A DNA stretch of 18,180 nucleotides from Pusillimonas sp035515275 (GTDB lineage Bacteria; Pseudomonadota; Gammaproteobacteria; Burkholderiales; Burkholderiaceae_B): contig NZ_DATJBQ010000103.1 of NCBI RefSeq assembly GCF_035515275.1, forward strand, positions 1-18,180. The letters are read 5' to 3'. The notes below the pieces were generated by a model, which was not told where the DNA came from, did not search any database, and saw nothing but the letters and a program-made list of their open reading frames with translations. Both the position numbers and the translations under genes were made by a program. Of this stretch, positions 7,958 to 14,698 are shown piece by piece; within the stretch, counting starts at the first letter, position 1, and each line of letters opens with the position of its first letter.

Positions 7958-7990
7958 CGCATGGCCGGCCGTTGTGGCGTCGGCCATGCG
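7958..7990 (+). other. Perfect 10-bp intergenic hairpin between etfA and the acyl-CoA dehydrogenase gene
   Basis: CGCATGGCCG at 7958-7967 is exactly complementary to CGGCCATGCG at 7981-7990, with a 13-base loop. There is no T-run after it, so it is not a standard intrinsic terminator. It may protect the 3' end of the etfBA transcript, or act as a Rho-linked or partial terminator that lowers expression of the downstream gene. The structure is seen in the sequence; the function is inferred. Confidence 0.55.
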
Positions 7991-8018
7991 ACACCCGCTT
8001 TCGGACATTGGGGGCATC

Positions 8019-9851
8019 ATGGGCTATAGCTCGCCTTTGCGCGATATCCGGTTTGTTCTCGAAGACCTGTCCGACCTGCCGGCCCTATTGAGCCTGCCGG
8101 GATTCACTGACATCACGCCCGATCTGGTGCAAGCAGTACTGACCGAAAGCGCCCGTTTTGTCGAATCTGAAATCGCACCGCTGAACGCGCCGTCAGACGC
8201 CTCGCCGTCGCGTTGGCTCGATGGTGCCGTTGTTACGTCGCCGGACTTTCAACAGGCTTTCCGGCAATACGCCCAGGGCGGCTGGCAAGGTTTGCAGCAC
8301 GACCCCAGTCACGGTGGGCAAGGCTTTCCCAAACTGGTGGGCACGGCAACGGTTGAAAACATCAATGCCGCCAGCCTTGCCTTTTCACTTTGTCCCTTGC
8401 TCACCGACGGCGTTATCGAGGCGTTGGCTTCTGTGGGCAATGCAGAGCAACAGGCGCTTTATATTCCCGCCCTGATTGAAGGTCGCTGGACAGGCACCAT
8501 GAACCTGACCGAGCCGCAGGCCGGTTCCGACCTTTCATTGCTGAAAACACGGGCCCTTCCGCAGCCTGACGGCAGCTATCGGCTGTTCGGCCAGAAAATC
8601 TTCATCACGTTCGGCGAGCACGACCTGGCCGAAAACATTGTTCATCTTGTGCTGGCGCGCTTGCCCGACGCCCCCGAAGGTGTAAAGGGCATTTCACTTT
8701 TCATCGTCCCCAAGTTTTTGGTGGCTGCCGATGGTTCACTGGGCCCTCGTAACGACGTCTGGTGCGCATCGCTTGAGCACAAGCTAGGTATCCATGCCAG
8801 CCCCACGGCGGTCATGTTGTATGGTTCCGGCAAGGGCGAGGCGGGCGAGGGTGCGGTGGGCTATATGGTGGGCGAGCCCAACCGCGGCTTGCAATACATG
8901 TTTGTCATGATGAACGCGGCAAGGTTTGCGGTGGGGGTGCAAGGGGTTGCCCTTGCCGAGCGGGCCACGCAAAAGGCGTGGGCCTACGCGGCCGAGCGCC
9001 TGCAGGGTCAAAGCCCCGGGCAACCCCTTGTGGGGCCGCAACCCATCAACTGTCATCCCGATGTTCAGCGCATGCTCTGGACCATGCGGGCGTTGTCCGA
9101 CGCGGGCAGGGCGCTGGCGGCCATGGCGGCCAAGGCCTGCGATCTCTCCCGTCATCATCCCGACGAGGCCGAGCGCACCCGCCAGCAGGCTGTGCACGAG
9201 TACCTGGTTCCAGTGGTGAAAGGCTTTTGCACCGAAAATGCGGTTGAAGTGGCTTCGTTGGGTGTACAGGTTCATGGCGGCATGGGCTATATCGAAGAAA
9301 CCGGCGCTGCGCAGTATTTGCGCGATGCCCGTATTTTGCCCATCTACGAGGGCACAACAGCCATACAGGCCAACGATCTGCTGGCCCGAAAGACCTGGCG
9401 CGACCAGGGCCGGACAGCACAGGCCTTGCTTGAACAGATGCTTGCCACCCTTAAGCAGCTGCAGGCTGCGGCAAAGCAGGGCGGCTCGCACGGCGAGGGT
9501 CTGCAGCTGCTGGCGCGACACTTTGGTGTGGGCCTGCAGGCGTATTCGGATTCGGTCGACTACATGGCCGCGCAAGCGGGCTCGCCCCGCGCTGCGTTCA
9601 TGGGCAGTGTGCCCTATCTTATGTTGGCCGGTACGGTGCTGGCCGGCTGGCAAATGGCGCGAGCCGCGCTGGTGTGTTCGCAAAAGCTCCAGCAGGCCGA
9701 TCCTGACCCGTTCTATGCCAGCAAGCTTGCCGTTTGCATTATGTATGGCGCGTTGGTTTTACCTCGGGCGGCAGCACTGCTGCAGTCCATCACCGAAGGC
9801 GCCGTTATGGCTCGATATGCCGACCAGTACACCGACCGACACGCAGGCTGA
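8019..9851 (+). CDS. Acyl-CoA dehydrogenase, ~600-residue DmdC/FadE-like class
   Basis: 610 residues, the long class with an extra C-terminal domain, not the ~380-residue MCAD class. Domains: N-terminal cap MGYSSPLRDIRFVLEDL (1-35), helical domain (about 40-158), beta domain starting TEPQAGSDLS (164-172), catalytic helical domain with GVQVHGGMGYIEETGAAQ and IYEGTTAIQANDL (catalytic base probably E444), and the C-terminal acyl-CoA dehydrogenase extension (about 470-605). It oxidises an acyl-CoA to the 2-enoyl-CoA with FAD and would pass electrons to EtfAB encoded just upstream. The substrate is unknown: relatives act on medium or long acyl-CoAs or on methylmercaptopropionyl-CoA. ATG 8019 matches the family N terminus, with only a weak G-rich ribosome site; the longer in-frame start at 7974 would lie in the intergenic hairpin loop. 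Confidence 0.93.
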   Translation: MGYSSPLRDIRFVLEDLSDLPALLSLPGFTDITPDLVQAVLTESARFVESEIAPLNAPSDASPSRWLDGAVVTSPDFQQAFRQYAQGGWQGLQHDPSHGGQGFPKLVGTATVENINAASLAFSLCPLLTDGVIEALASVGNAEQQALYIPALIEGRWTGTMNLTEPQAGSDLSLLKTRALPQPDGSYRLFGQKIFITFGEHDLAENIVHLVLARLPDAPEGVKGISLFIVPKFLVAADGSLGPRNDVWCASLEHKLGIHASPTAVMLYGSGKGEAGEGAVGYMVGEPNRGLQYMFVMMNAARFAVGVQGVALAERATQKAWAYAAERLQGQSPGQPLVGPQPINCHPDVQRMLWTMRALSDAGRALAAMAAKACDLSRHHPDEAERTRQQAVHEYLVPVVKGFCTENAVEVASLGVQVHGGMGYIEETGAAQYLRDARILPIYEGTTAIQANDLLARKTWRDQGRTAQALLEQMLATLKQLQAAAKQGGSHGEGLQLLARHFGVGLQAYSDSVDYMAAQAGSPRAAFMGSVPYLMLAGTVLAGWQMARAALVCSQKLQQADPDPFYASKLAVCIMYGALVLPRAAALLQSITEGAVMARYADQYTDRHAG

Positions 9852-9896
9852 TTATCTGCGCCACCCGGCTGGTTGCAGCACGCCTTCGCTTTAGCT

Positions 9897-9931
9897 TATA
9901 ACGTTATATACAGACGGTATTTAATATCTGT
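9897..9931. promoter_or_regulatory. AT-rich block with palindrome upstream of peroxiredoxin gene (candidate promoter/operator)
   Basis: Within the 172-bp gap before the peroxiredoxin gene is an unusually AT-rich block. It holds the perfect palindrome TATAACGTTATA (9897-9908), followed at once by ACAGA (9910-9914) and TCTGT (9927-9931), an inverted pair around a 12-base spacer containing TATTTAATA. This is where a regulated promoter for the peroxiredoxin would be expected. It does not match the OxyR consensus well enough to name the regulator. The rest of the gap holds a T8 tract at 9993-10000 and the ribosome site. Confidence 0.35.
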
Positions 9932-10023
9932 CGTCGAAGCTGGCACAATGAATTGATGCGTTCCGGCGGCGGTTTCACCGGCATGGGCTTCGTTTTTTTT
10001 CATCCTTTCAGGAAGAGACTCAC

Positions 10024-10665
10024 ATGGCTACTTTGCGACTGGGCGACACCGCCCCCGACTTTGAACAAGATTCCGACATCGGCCCCATTAAATTTCATGA
10101 ATACCTGGGCGACCACTGGGGTGTGTTGTTTTCGCACCCGGCCGACTTTACCCCAGTGTGTACGACCGAACTAGGCTACACCGCCAAGCTTGCCGACGAG
10201 TTCGCCAAGCGTAACGTCAAGGTTATTGCTGTTTCTGTCGACGATGCACAGTCGCACAAAGAGTGGATACACGACATCAACGACACCCAGAACACCAAGG
10301 TTAATTTCCCCATTCTGGCCGATGCCGACCGCAAGGTCTCCGACCTCTACGACATGATCCATCCCAACGCCAGCACGACCGCAACCGTGCGCTCGGTGTT
10401 CATTATCGATCCGAATAAAAAAGTGCGTCTGACGCTCACCTACCCCGCGAGCACCGGGCGCAACTTCAATGAAATTCTGCGTGTCATAGATTCTTTGCAG
10501 CTTACCGACAGCCATAGCGTGGCTACACCGGTCAACTGGGAAGACGGCGACGACTGCATCATAGTGCCGTCCATTAAAGATGAAGCCGAACTCAAGGCCA
10601 AGTTTCCCAAAGGCTATAAGGAGGTGCGCCCTTACCTGCGCATTACGCCTCAGCCCAATAAGTAA
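10024..10665 (+). CDS. 1-Cys peroxiredoxin, Prx6 subfamily
   Basis: 213 residues. It reduces hydrogen peroxide and organic peroxides through a single peroxidatic cysteine in the cytosol. The active site PADFTPVCTTE places this cysteine at C46, with T43 and P39 of the PxxxTxxC motif. The long C-terminal domain with VNWEDGDDCIIVPS and PKGYKEVRPYLRITPQP separates Prx6 from the shorter AhpC type. Another cysteine sits in DDCIIV, not at the AhpC resolving position, so it is read as a 1-Cys enzyme. The ribosome site AGGAAGAG lies about 6 bases before ATG 10024. It appears to be transcribed on its own: an AT-rich candidate promoter lies upstream and a strong terminator downstream. Ergothioneine genes in the same window make a shared oxidative-stress theme, though no direct link is shown. 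Confidence 0.94.
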   Translation: MATLRLGDTAPDFEQDSDIGPIKFHEYLGDHWGVLFSHPADFTPVCTTELGYTAKLADEFAKRNVKVIAVSVDDAQSHKEWIHDINDTQNTKVNFPILADADRKVSDLYDMIHPNASTTATVRSVFIIDPNKKVRLTLTYPASTGRNFNEILRVIDSLQLTDSHSVATPVNWEDGDDCIIVPSIKDEAELKAKFPKGYKEVRPYLRITPQPNK

Positions 10666-10727
10666 TCGGCAATAGCGGTTGGGTGCTTGCAGAGGGCAGT
10701 CTCGGCGGGCGTGCAATGCTGATCCAC

Positions 10728-10758
10728 ATCGCCAGGCATCCGCCTGGCGATTTTTTTT
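10728..10758 (+). terminator. Rho-independent terminator after the peroxiredoxin gene
   Basis: ATCGCCAGGC (10728-10737) pairs perfectly with GCCTGGCGAT (10742-10751) across the four-base loop ATCC, followed by a run of Ts to 10758. It sits about 60 bp after the peroxiredoxin stop and is a textbook intrinsic terminator. Confidence 0.93.
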
Positions 10759-10769
10759 GTAAAAAAAGC

Positions 10770-10798
10770 TTGCGCGGCAGGCTGTTGTTTTGTACAGT
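10770..10798 (+). promoter_or_regulatory. Candidate sigma-70 promoter for the 71-residue gene
   Basis: TTGCGC (10770-10775) and TACAGT (10793-10798) are spaced by 17 bp, and TG directly precedes the -10 box. It lies just after the peroxiredoxin terminator and about 70 bp before the small gene, where a new promoter is needed. Hexamer matches are only moderate. Confidence 0.4.
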
Positions 10799-10869
10799 GC
10801 CTACATTGGCTGTTCAAAAAAACAGTGGTTTTAAAAACAGCTTCTGCTACTACCTATTGCGAGACAACC

Positions 10870-11085
10870 ATGAATACAAAAACTGCCGCCAAGTGGCCCT
10901 TCCCGCCGGTCAAGCAACCCATTCAGCCACGTACGGGCCAGCCGGCTGCCGGTGCGGCCAAGTCTGGCAAGGCTCAAAAAAGCGGCCTCACCCGGGGCGC
11001 CATGCTGGCCGATGTCTGTCTGGTGGCTATTTGGGGCGCCACGATTCCAGGTTTGATGTGGCTTGGCGTAGCCGGCGGCTTTTAA
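10870..11085 (+). CDS. Small single-pass membrane protein, function unknown
   Basis: 71 residues. I do not recognise a named family. The N-terminal ~43 residues are basic and rich in Pro, Gln, Ala and Lys. The C-terminal third (about 45-71) is a single hydrophobic segment with the pattern AMLADVCLVAIWGATIPGLM, ending WLGVAGGF. This predicts an N-in protein anchored by one C-terminal helix with Gly/Pro kinks, no cleavable signal and no catalytic motif. The gene stands alone between a strong terminator and rplS, with a plausible own promoter at 10770-10798. The ribosome site is weak (GAGA before ATG 10870). It could be a real conserved small protein of this family of bacteria: the ORF fills the space neatly and the membrane segment is well formed. 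Homology cannot be tested here. Confidence 0.7.
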   Translation: MNTKTAAKWPFPPVKQPIQPRTGQPAAGAAKSGKAQKSGLTRGAMLADVCLVAIWGATIPGLMWLGVAGGF

Positions 11086-11108
11086 AAATTCCAAAAACAA
11101 CGTAAAAT
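11081..11108 (+). promoter_or_regulatory. Candidate promoter for rplS
   Basis: TTTAAA (11081-11086) and TAAAAT (11103-11108) are spaced by 16 bp in an AT-rich stretch starting at the stop of the small gene. The -10 context CGTAAAATGC looks like strong promoters of related bacteria. This gives an untranslated leader of about 80 bases before rplS. The -35 match is weak. Confidence 0.4.
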
Positions 11109-11195
11109 GCTTGGTTTTGCAACTCATCTTCTGGCGGCCTAAAAAACCCTCTACGGACCCAACATGGCCGTTTTCGATGAAATCAGGAGCCCATT

Positions 11196-11582
11196 GTGGA
11201 CTTAATCGCTACTATCGAGCAGGAAGAAATCAACCGCCTTACCGGCGGCGAAGCCAAGCCTGTATTTGGCCCCGGTGATACCGTGGTCGTCAACGTCAAC
11301 GTTGTCGAAGGCACACGCAAGCGTGTACAGGCCTACGAAGGCGTGGTTATCGGCAAGCGTAATCGCGGCCTTAATTCGTCGTTCATTGTGCGCAAGATCT
11401 CGTCCGGCGAAGCCGTCGAGCGTACCTTCCAGCTGTATTCCCCGCAAATCGCGTCCATCGAAGTCAAGCGCCGTGGCGATGTCCGCCGTGCTAAACTTTA
11501 TTACCTGCGTAGCCGTTCGGGTAAATCTGCACGCATCAAAGAAAAGCTGGTTCGCCGGGCCGACAAAAAAGCAGAAGCATAA
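11196..11582 (+). CDS. rplS: 50S ribosomal protein L19
   Basis: 128 residues. L19 sits at the subunit interface of the large ribosomal subunit. It is unmistakable: FGPGDTVVVNVNVVEGTRKR, QAYEGVVIGKRNRGLNSSF, VRKISSGEAVERTFQLYSP and VKRRGDVRRAKLYYLR, RSRSGKSARIKEK. The start is GTG at 11196, supported by AGGAG at 11185-11189, six bases upstream; the preceding ATG 11164 is out of frame. rplS commonly closes the rpsP-rimM-trmD-rplS operon, but those genes are not upstream here; a small membrane-protein gene is, so rplS appears to have its own promoter. An intrinsic terminator follows about 30 bp after the stop. Confidence 0.98.
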   Translation: MDLIATIEQEEINRLTGGEAKPVFGPGDTVVVNVNVVEGTRKRVQAYEGVVIGKRNRGLNSSFIVRKISSGEAVERTFQLYSPQIASIEVKRRGDVRRAKLYYLRSRSGKSARIKEKLVRRADKKAEA

Positions 11583-11613
11583 TCGCTCTGTTTCGCCCGA
11601 ATCCAGTAGTAAG

Positions 11614-11647
11614 CAAAGGCACCCGAGCGGTGCCTTTGTTGCTTTTT
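11614..11647 (+). terminator. Rho-independent terminator after rplS
   Basis: CAAAGGCACC (11614-11623) pairs perfectly with GGTGCCTTTG (11629-11638) across a five-base loop, followed by TTGCTTTTT. The 3' side ends only about 10 bp before the start of the NUDIX gene, so it may act as an attenuator between rplS and that gene rather than as a full stop. Confidence 0.85.
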
Positions 11648-11656
11648 ATCGGAGCT

Positions 11657-12412
11657 ATGGCGCGAAACACACCGCATTCTCGGGCCGGAAAACGTACCGT
11701 AATCGTTCCGGGATTCGATCCCCAGACCCAGCCCATTGTGCCGCTGTCAGATGTTTTGTTGCCTTTAAGCAACGCGACCTTGCAGCTGGATTTTATTCGC
11801 GAGGCGTTCAAAACCGCTATCGACTGGCAAGTCGAACCCATTTTTACCGAAAGCTTTCAAGCTGACAGCCTCGATCTGATCGGCATCGTACAGGCGGCCG
11901 TTTTCGTGCCCCTGGTGCAGCGCCCCAATGGCCTGCATCTGTTGTTTACGCGGCGCGCTTCTCACTTATACGACCACGCCGGTCAAATCTGTTTTCCGGG
12001 CGGCCGCATTGAAGACACCGACCACGATGCCGTGGCGGCCGCCTTGCGCGAAACCCAAGAAGAAATTGGCATTCCGCCCAATTGCGTTCAGCTTTTTGGT
12101 ACGCAGCCGGGGTTTTTGACCTCTACGCGCTTCACCATGAAGCCTGTCATTGGTTACGTCATGCCCGGTTTTGTCGTGCGCCCAGATCTTACCGAAGTGG
12201 CCGAGGTGTTCGAGGTGCCGCTGGCTTTTTTAATGAACCCCGCCAACCATTTTTTGCACAGGGCCCATCTGCCTGACGGCGGGCATCGTTTTTATTTTTC
12301 GATGCCCTGGCACGAGCACTTTATATGGGGTGCGACCGCGGCGCTGATTCGCAATTTTTATCATTTTCTGGCTGCGGCGCAGGTCGAGCTCGGAAGCCGC
12401 AGCAGGGCATAG
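11657..12412 (+). CDS. CoA pyrophosphatase, NUDIX hydrolase (NudL family)
   Basis: 251 residues. NudL-type NUDIX enzymes cleave coenzyme A and its derivatives to phosphopantetheine and 3',5'-ADP. The family block is clear: LHLLFTRRASHLYDHAGQIC followed by FPGGRIED (about 113-120), then the NUDIX core ALRETQEEIGIP with metal-binding glutamates in REXXEE (131-136). The N terminus is longer than E. coli NudL (192 residues): about 75 residues precede the domain. ATG 11657 is the only good Met; its GGAG (11651-11654) is only two bases away, too close for good initiation. GTG 11630 in frame lies inside the rplS terminator. Placement after rplS recurs in betaproteobacteria as I remember it. Expression probably depends on read-through of the terminator or on a promoter inside rplS. 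Confidence 0.88.
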   Translation: MARNTPHSRAGKRTVIVPGFDPQTQPIVPLSDVLLPLSNATLQLDFIREAFKTAIDWQVEPIFTESFQADSLDLIGIVQAAVFVPLVQRPNGLHLLFTRRASHLYDHAGQICFPGGRIEDTDHDAVAAALRETQEEIGIPPNCVQLFGTQPGFLTSTRFTMKPVIGYVMPGFVVRPDLTEVAEVFEVPLAFLMNPANHFLHRAHLPDGGHRFYFSMPWHEHFIWGATAALIRNFYHFLAAAQVELGSRSRA

Positions 12413-12438
12413 CCGTTGCCATCACGCTTGGGGCAAGG

Positions 12439-12480
12439 GCCGCAGTTGTTGCGGCTGCGCTCCAGCAGGAAAGCATCCTG
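12439..12480. other. Two weak hairpins in the convergent NUDIX/rsgA gap
   Basis: The 87-bp gap between the converging NUDIX gene and rsgA holds GCCGCA (12439-12444) paired with TGCGGC (12450-12455) over a five-base loop, and CAGGA (12466-12470) paired with TCCTG (12476-12480). Neither has a T-run, so they are poor intrinsic terminators; they may slow polymerase from both sides. Confidence 0.3.
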
Positions 12481-12499
12481 GGGCTAACCCGCTTCGCTT

Positions 12500-13414
12500 T
12501 CAGTATCGGCCCTGCGCCTCGTTCTCGGCCAGAATCCGCAAATACAGTTCGTGTCGTTCGGGGCGAATGTCGCCGCGAGAAATCGCCGCCAACACCCCGC
12601 AGCCCGGCTCGCGCCGGTGGGCACAGTTATAAAAACGGCACTGAGCGGCATGCTTTTTAAACTCGGGAAAGCCGCGTTCGATTTCTCCCGGGCTTAAGTG
12701 GTATAGCCCGAAGTTTTGGAAACCCGGCGAGTCGATGACGGCGCCCCCGCCGGGCAAATGATAAAGCCGGGTGCTGGTTGTGGTATGGCGACCGGCATCA
12801 AGCGCCACCGAGTGCTCTTGTGTTGCAGCCTGGGCTTGCGGAACCAGTGCATTAAGCAGGCTTGACTTACCCATGCCGCTTTGTCCAAGCAGCAGGCTGT
12901 GCTTGTCTTGCAACAGCGGCCGCAAGGCGGCAACGGTGGCTTCCGCATCCAGGGCATTGGTGGTCACTACTGGAATAGGCGGGTCGTAATCTGCCGCCAG
13001 AGCCTGGACCTGAGCACGTGCTTTGGCCAGTCGGTCGACAAGATCGGCCTTGTTCAGAATGATCACGGGGACGATGTCCGCGCTTTGCGCGGCAACCAGG
13101 GCCCGCCCGATCAGGTCTGGCGAAAAGGCCGGTTCAACGGCAACCACAATCAGCAACTGGTCGACGTTGGCCGCAAACTGCTTGGTGCGCATGTCGTCCG
13201 AGCGATACAACAGGTTCTGCCGGGGCTCGATGCGTTCTATGACGCCTTCGGTTTCACCTTGCGCTAGTATCAGCACCAGGTCGCCTACTGCCGGACCCGA
13301 TTTTTTGCCGCGCGGAAAGCATTGCCGTATGTGGCCGTCGGGCATCTCGACGGTAAAGTGCCGACCATGAGCGGCAACGATGCGGCCCTTGAGCAAAGCA
13401 GTGTTAGACGCCAT
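12500..13414 (-). CDS. rsgA: Small ribosomal subunit biogenesis GTPase RsgA
   Basis: 304 residues. A circularly permuted GTPase that checks late 30S subunit maturation. Order of motifs is the permuted one: OB-fold domain (about 5-68), G4 NKAD (121-124), G1 GQSGMGKSS (177-185), G3 DSPG (228-231), then a zinc knuckle with C259, C264, H266 and C272 in the EPGC context. Length is a little under E. coli RsgA (350), which has a longer N terminus. ATG 13414 lies 11 bases inside the upstream M48 protease gene, with only a weak AGAAG ribosome site, so translation may be coupled to it. It converges on the NUDIX gene. Confidence 0.96.
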   Translation of the reverse strand: MASNTALLKGRIVAAHGRHFTVEMPDGHIRQCFPRGKKSGPAVGDLVLILAQGETEGVIERIEPRQNLLYRSDDMRTKQFAANVDQLLIVVAVEPAFSPDLIGRALVAAQSADIVPVIILNKADLVDRLAKARAQVQALAADYDPPIPVVTTNALDAEATVAALRPLLQDKHSLLLGQSGMGKSSLLNALVPQAQAATQEHSVALDAGRHTTTSTRLYHLPGGGAVIDSPGFQNFGLYHLSPGEIERGFPEFKKHAAQCRFYNCAHRREPGCGVLAAISRGDIRPERHELYLRILAENEAQGRY

Positions 13415-14651
13415 GTCGTAGCTTCTGGATGCGCACGGCGGCGGGCGGGTGGCTGTCGTAGAAGGCTGAGTGCACAGGGTCGGGCGTAAGGGTGGCGGCG
13501 TTATCGTCGTAAAGCTTGACCAGGGCCGAGATGAGGGCGTCGGCCGATGATTGGCGTGCCGCGTAGCGGTCGGCCTGGAACTCGTCGCGGCGCGACAGCC
13601 AACTGGTAAGCGGTGCTACCCAAAAGGTAAATACCGGCATGACCAAAAAGAAAAGTATCAAGGCCAGGGCATCGTTAGGGCGCCCCAACTGCGGCAGCAC
13701 GCCCAAGCCAGTGTAAAACCACACTTGTTGCGACAACCAGCCCAGCAACCAGAAGAAGCCCAGTGCTGCGGCAAAGCTGACCGCCATGCGCTTGATAATA
13801 TGCCGGTGCTTGAAGTGGCCCAGTTCGTGAGCAAGTACGGCTTCGATTTCGCCGGGATTGAGGCGCGCAAGCAAGGTATCGAAAAACACGATGCGGCGAT
13901 TGCGCCCGAAACCCGTGAAATAGGCATTGCCGTGAGCCGACCGCTTGGAGCCGTCCATAACAAACAAACCGCTTAGCGTAAAGCCGCAACGTTGGGCCAA
14001 CGCATTGACCCGGTCGGCCACAGTGGCATCTTGCAACGGCGTAAATTTGTTGAACAGCGGAGCGATCACGGTTGGAAACAGCCACATGATCAAAAAATTG
14101 AAAGCCACCCACACTGCCCAGGCCCACCAGACCCATTGCGGACCGGTGTTGCCCATAACCCATAACACCAGGGCGACCAGCGGGGCACCCAATAATAGGG
14201 CCAGCAGCAGGCCCTTTGCCAGATCGGCGGTAAACAGCGCCGGTGTCATGCGATTGAAGCCGAAGCGGGCTTCAAGCCTGAACTTGCGCCATATTGAAAA
14301 CGGCAGCCCGACCAGACCGATAATGGCAAGCACCGAACCGATCAGTGCAAGCTGACGCCCCAGTTCAGACTCAATGGCGCGACCCCAGTAAAGATCAAGC
14401 CATTGCAGGCCGCCGAGCAGGGTCAGCACGACAAGCAGGGCGGCTTCGGTTGTAGTCTGGACGACGCCCAGCCGTACCTTGGCCAGGGTATAGTCGGCAG
14501 CACGCTGGTGGCTTCGCAGGCTGATGCGGTCGGAAAACTCGACCGGAACCTGCTCGCGGTGCTGCGCTACGTGGCGAATCTGGCGTGAAGCCACCCAGAT
14601 CCGGGTGACCAGATCGGCCAATAAAAATGCAATGAACCACAGTGTAAACAT
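13404..14651 (-). CDS. Ste24-like M48 family zinc metalloprotease (CaaX protease-type)
   Basis: 415 residues, an integral membrane protease. The zinc site is H275 and H279 in AHELGHFKH with catalytic E276, and the third ligand E357 in RRDEFQADRYA. Several hydrophobic segments are visible: about 3-20, 63-82, 101-119, 145-167, 172-197, 291-310 and 328-348, as in Ste24. The pre-motif block FVMDGSKRSAHGNAYFTGFG is typical of the family. Bacterial members have no prenylated substrates; a role in membrane-protein quality control is inferred. It is read divergently from orn with 47 bp between starts, and a protease beside orn is an arrangement I recall in Burkholderiales. No clear ribosome site precedes ATG 14651. 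Confidence 0.93.
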   Translation of the reverse strand: MFTLWFIAFLLADLVTRIWVASRQIRHVAQHREQVPVEFSDRISLRSHQRAADYTLAKVRLGVVQTTTEAALLVVLTLLGGLQWLDLYWGRAIESELGRQLALIGSVLAIIGLVGLPFSIWRKFRLEARFGFNRMTPALFTADLAKGLLLALLLGAPLVALVLWVMGNTGPQWVWWAWAVWVAFNFLIMWLFPTVIAPLFNKFTPLQDATVADRVNALAQRCGFTLSGLFVMDGSKRSAHGNAYFTGFGRNRRIVFFDTLLARLNPGEIEAVLAHELGHFKHRHIIKRMAVSFAAALGFFWLLGWLSQQVWFYTGLGVLPQLGRPNDALALILFFLVMPVFTFWVAPLTSWLSRRDEFQADRYAARQSSADALISALVKLYDDNAATLTPDPVHSAFYDSHPPAAVRIQKLRHGV

Positions 14652-14698
14652 AAGCAGCCGGCAGGTATGAGAAAATCGCTGTTTTAAGGAAGGATTAT

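Noticed and set aside
8784..9683. 299-residue open frame on the minus strand opposite the acyl-CoA dehydrogenase gene
   Set aside because: The sense gene carries all the conserved motifs; the antisense product shows only His/Gln/Arg/Gly-rich low-information sequence.
10171..10716. 181-residue antisense frame over the peroxiredoxin gene
   Set aside because: It is a mirror of the conserved peroxiredoxin codons, with no family motif and no ribosome site.
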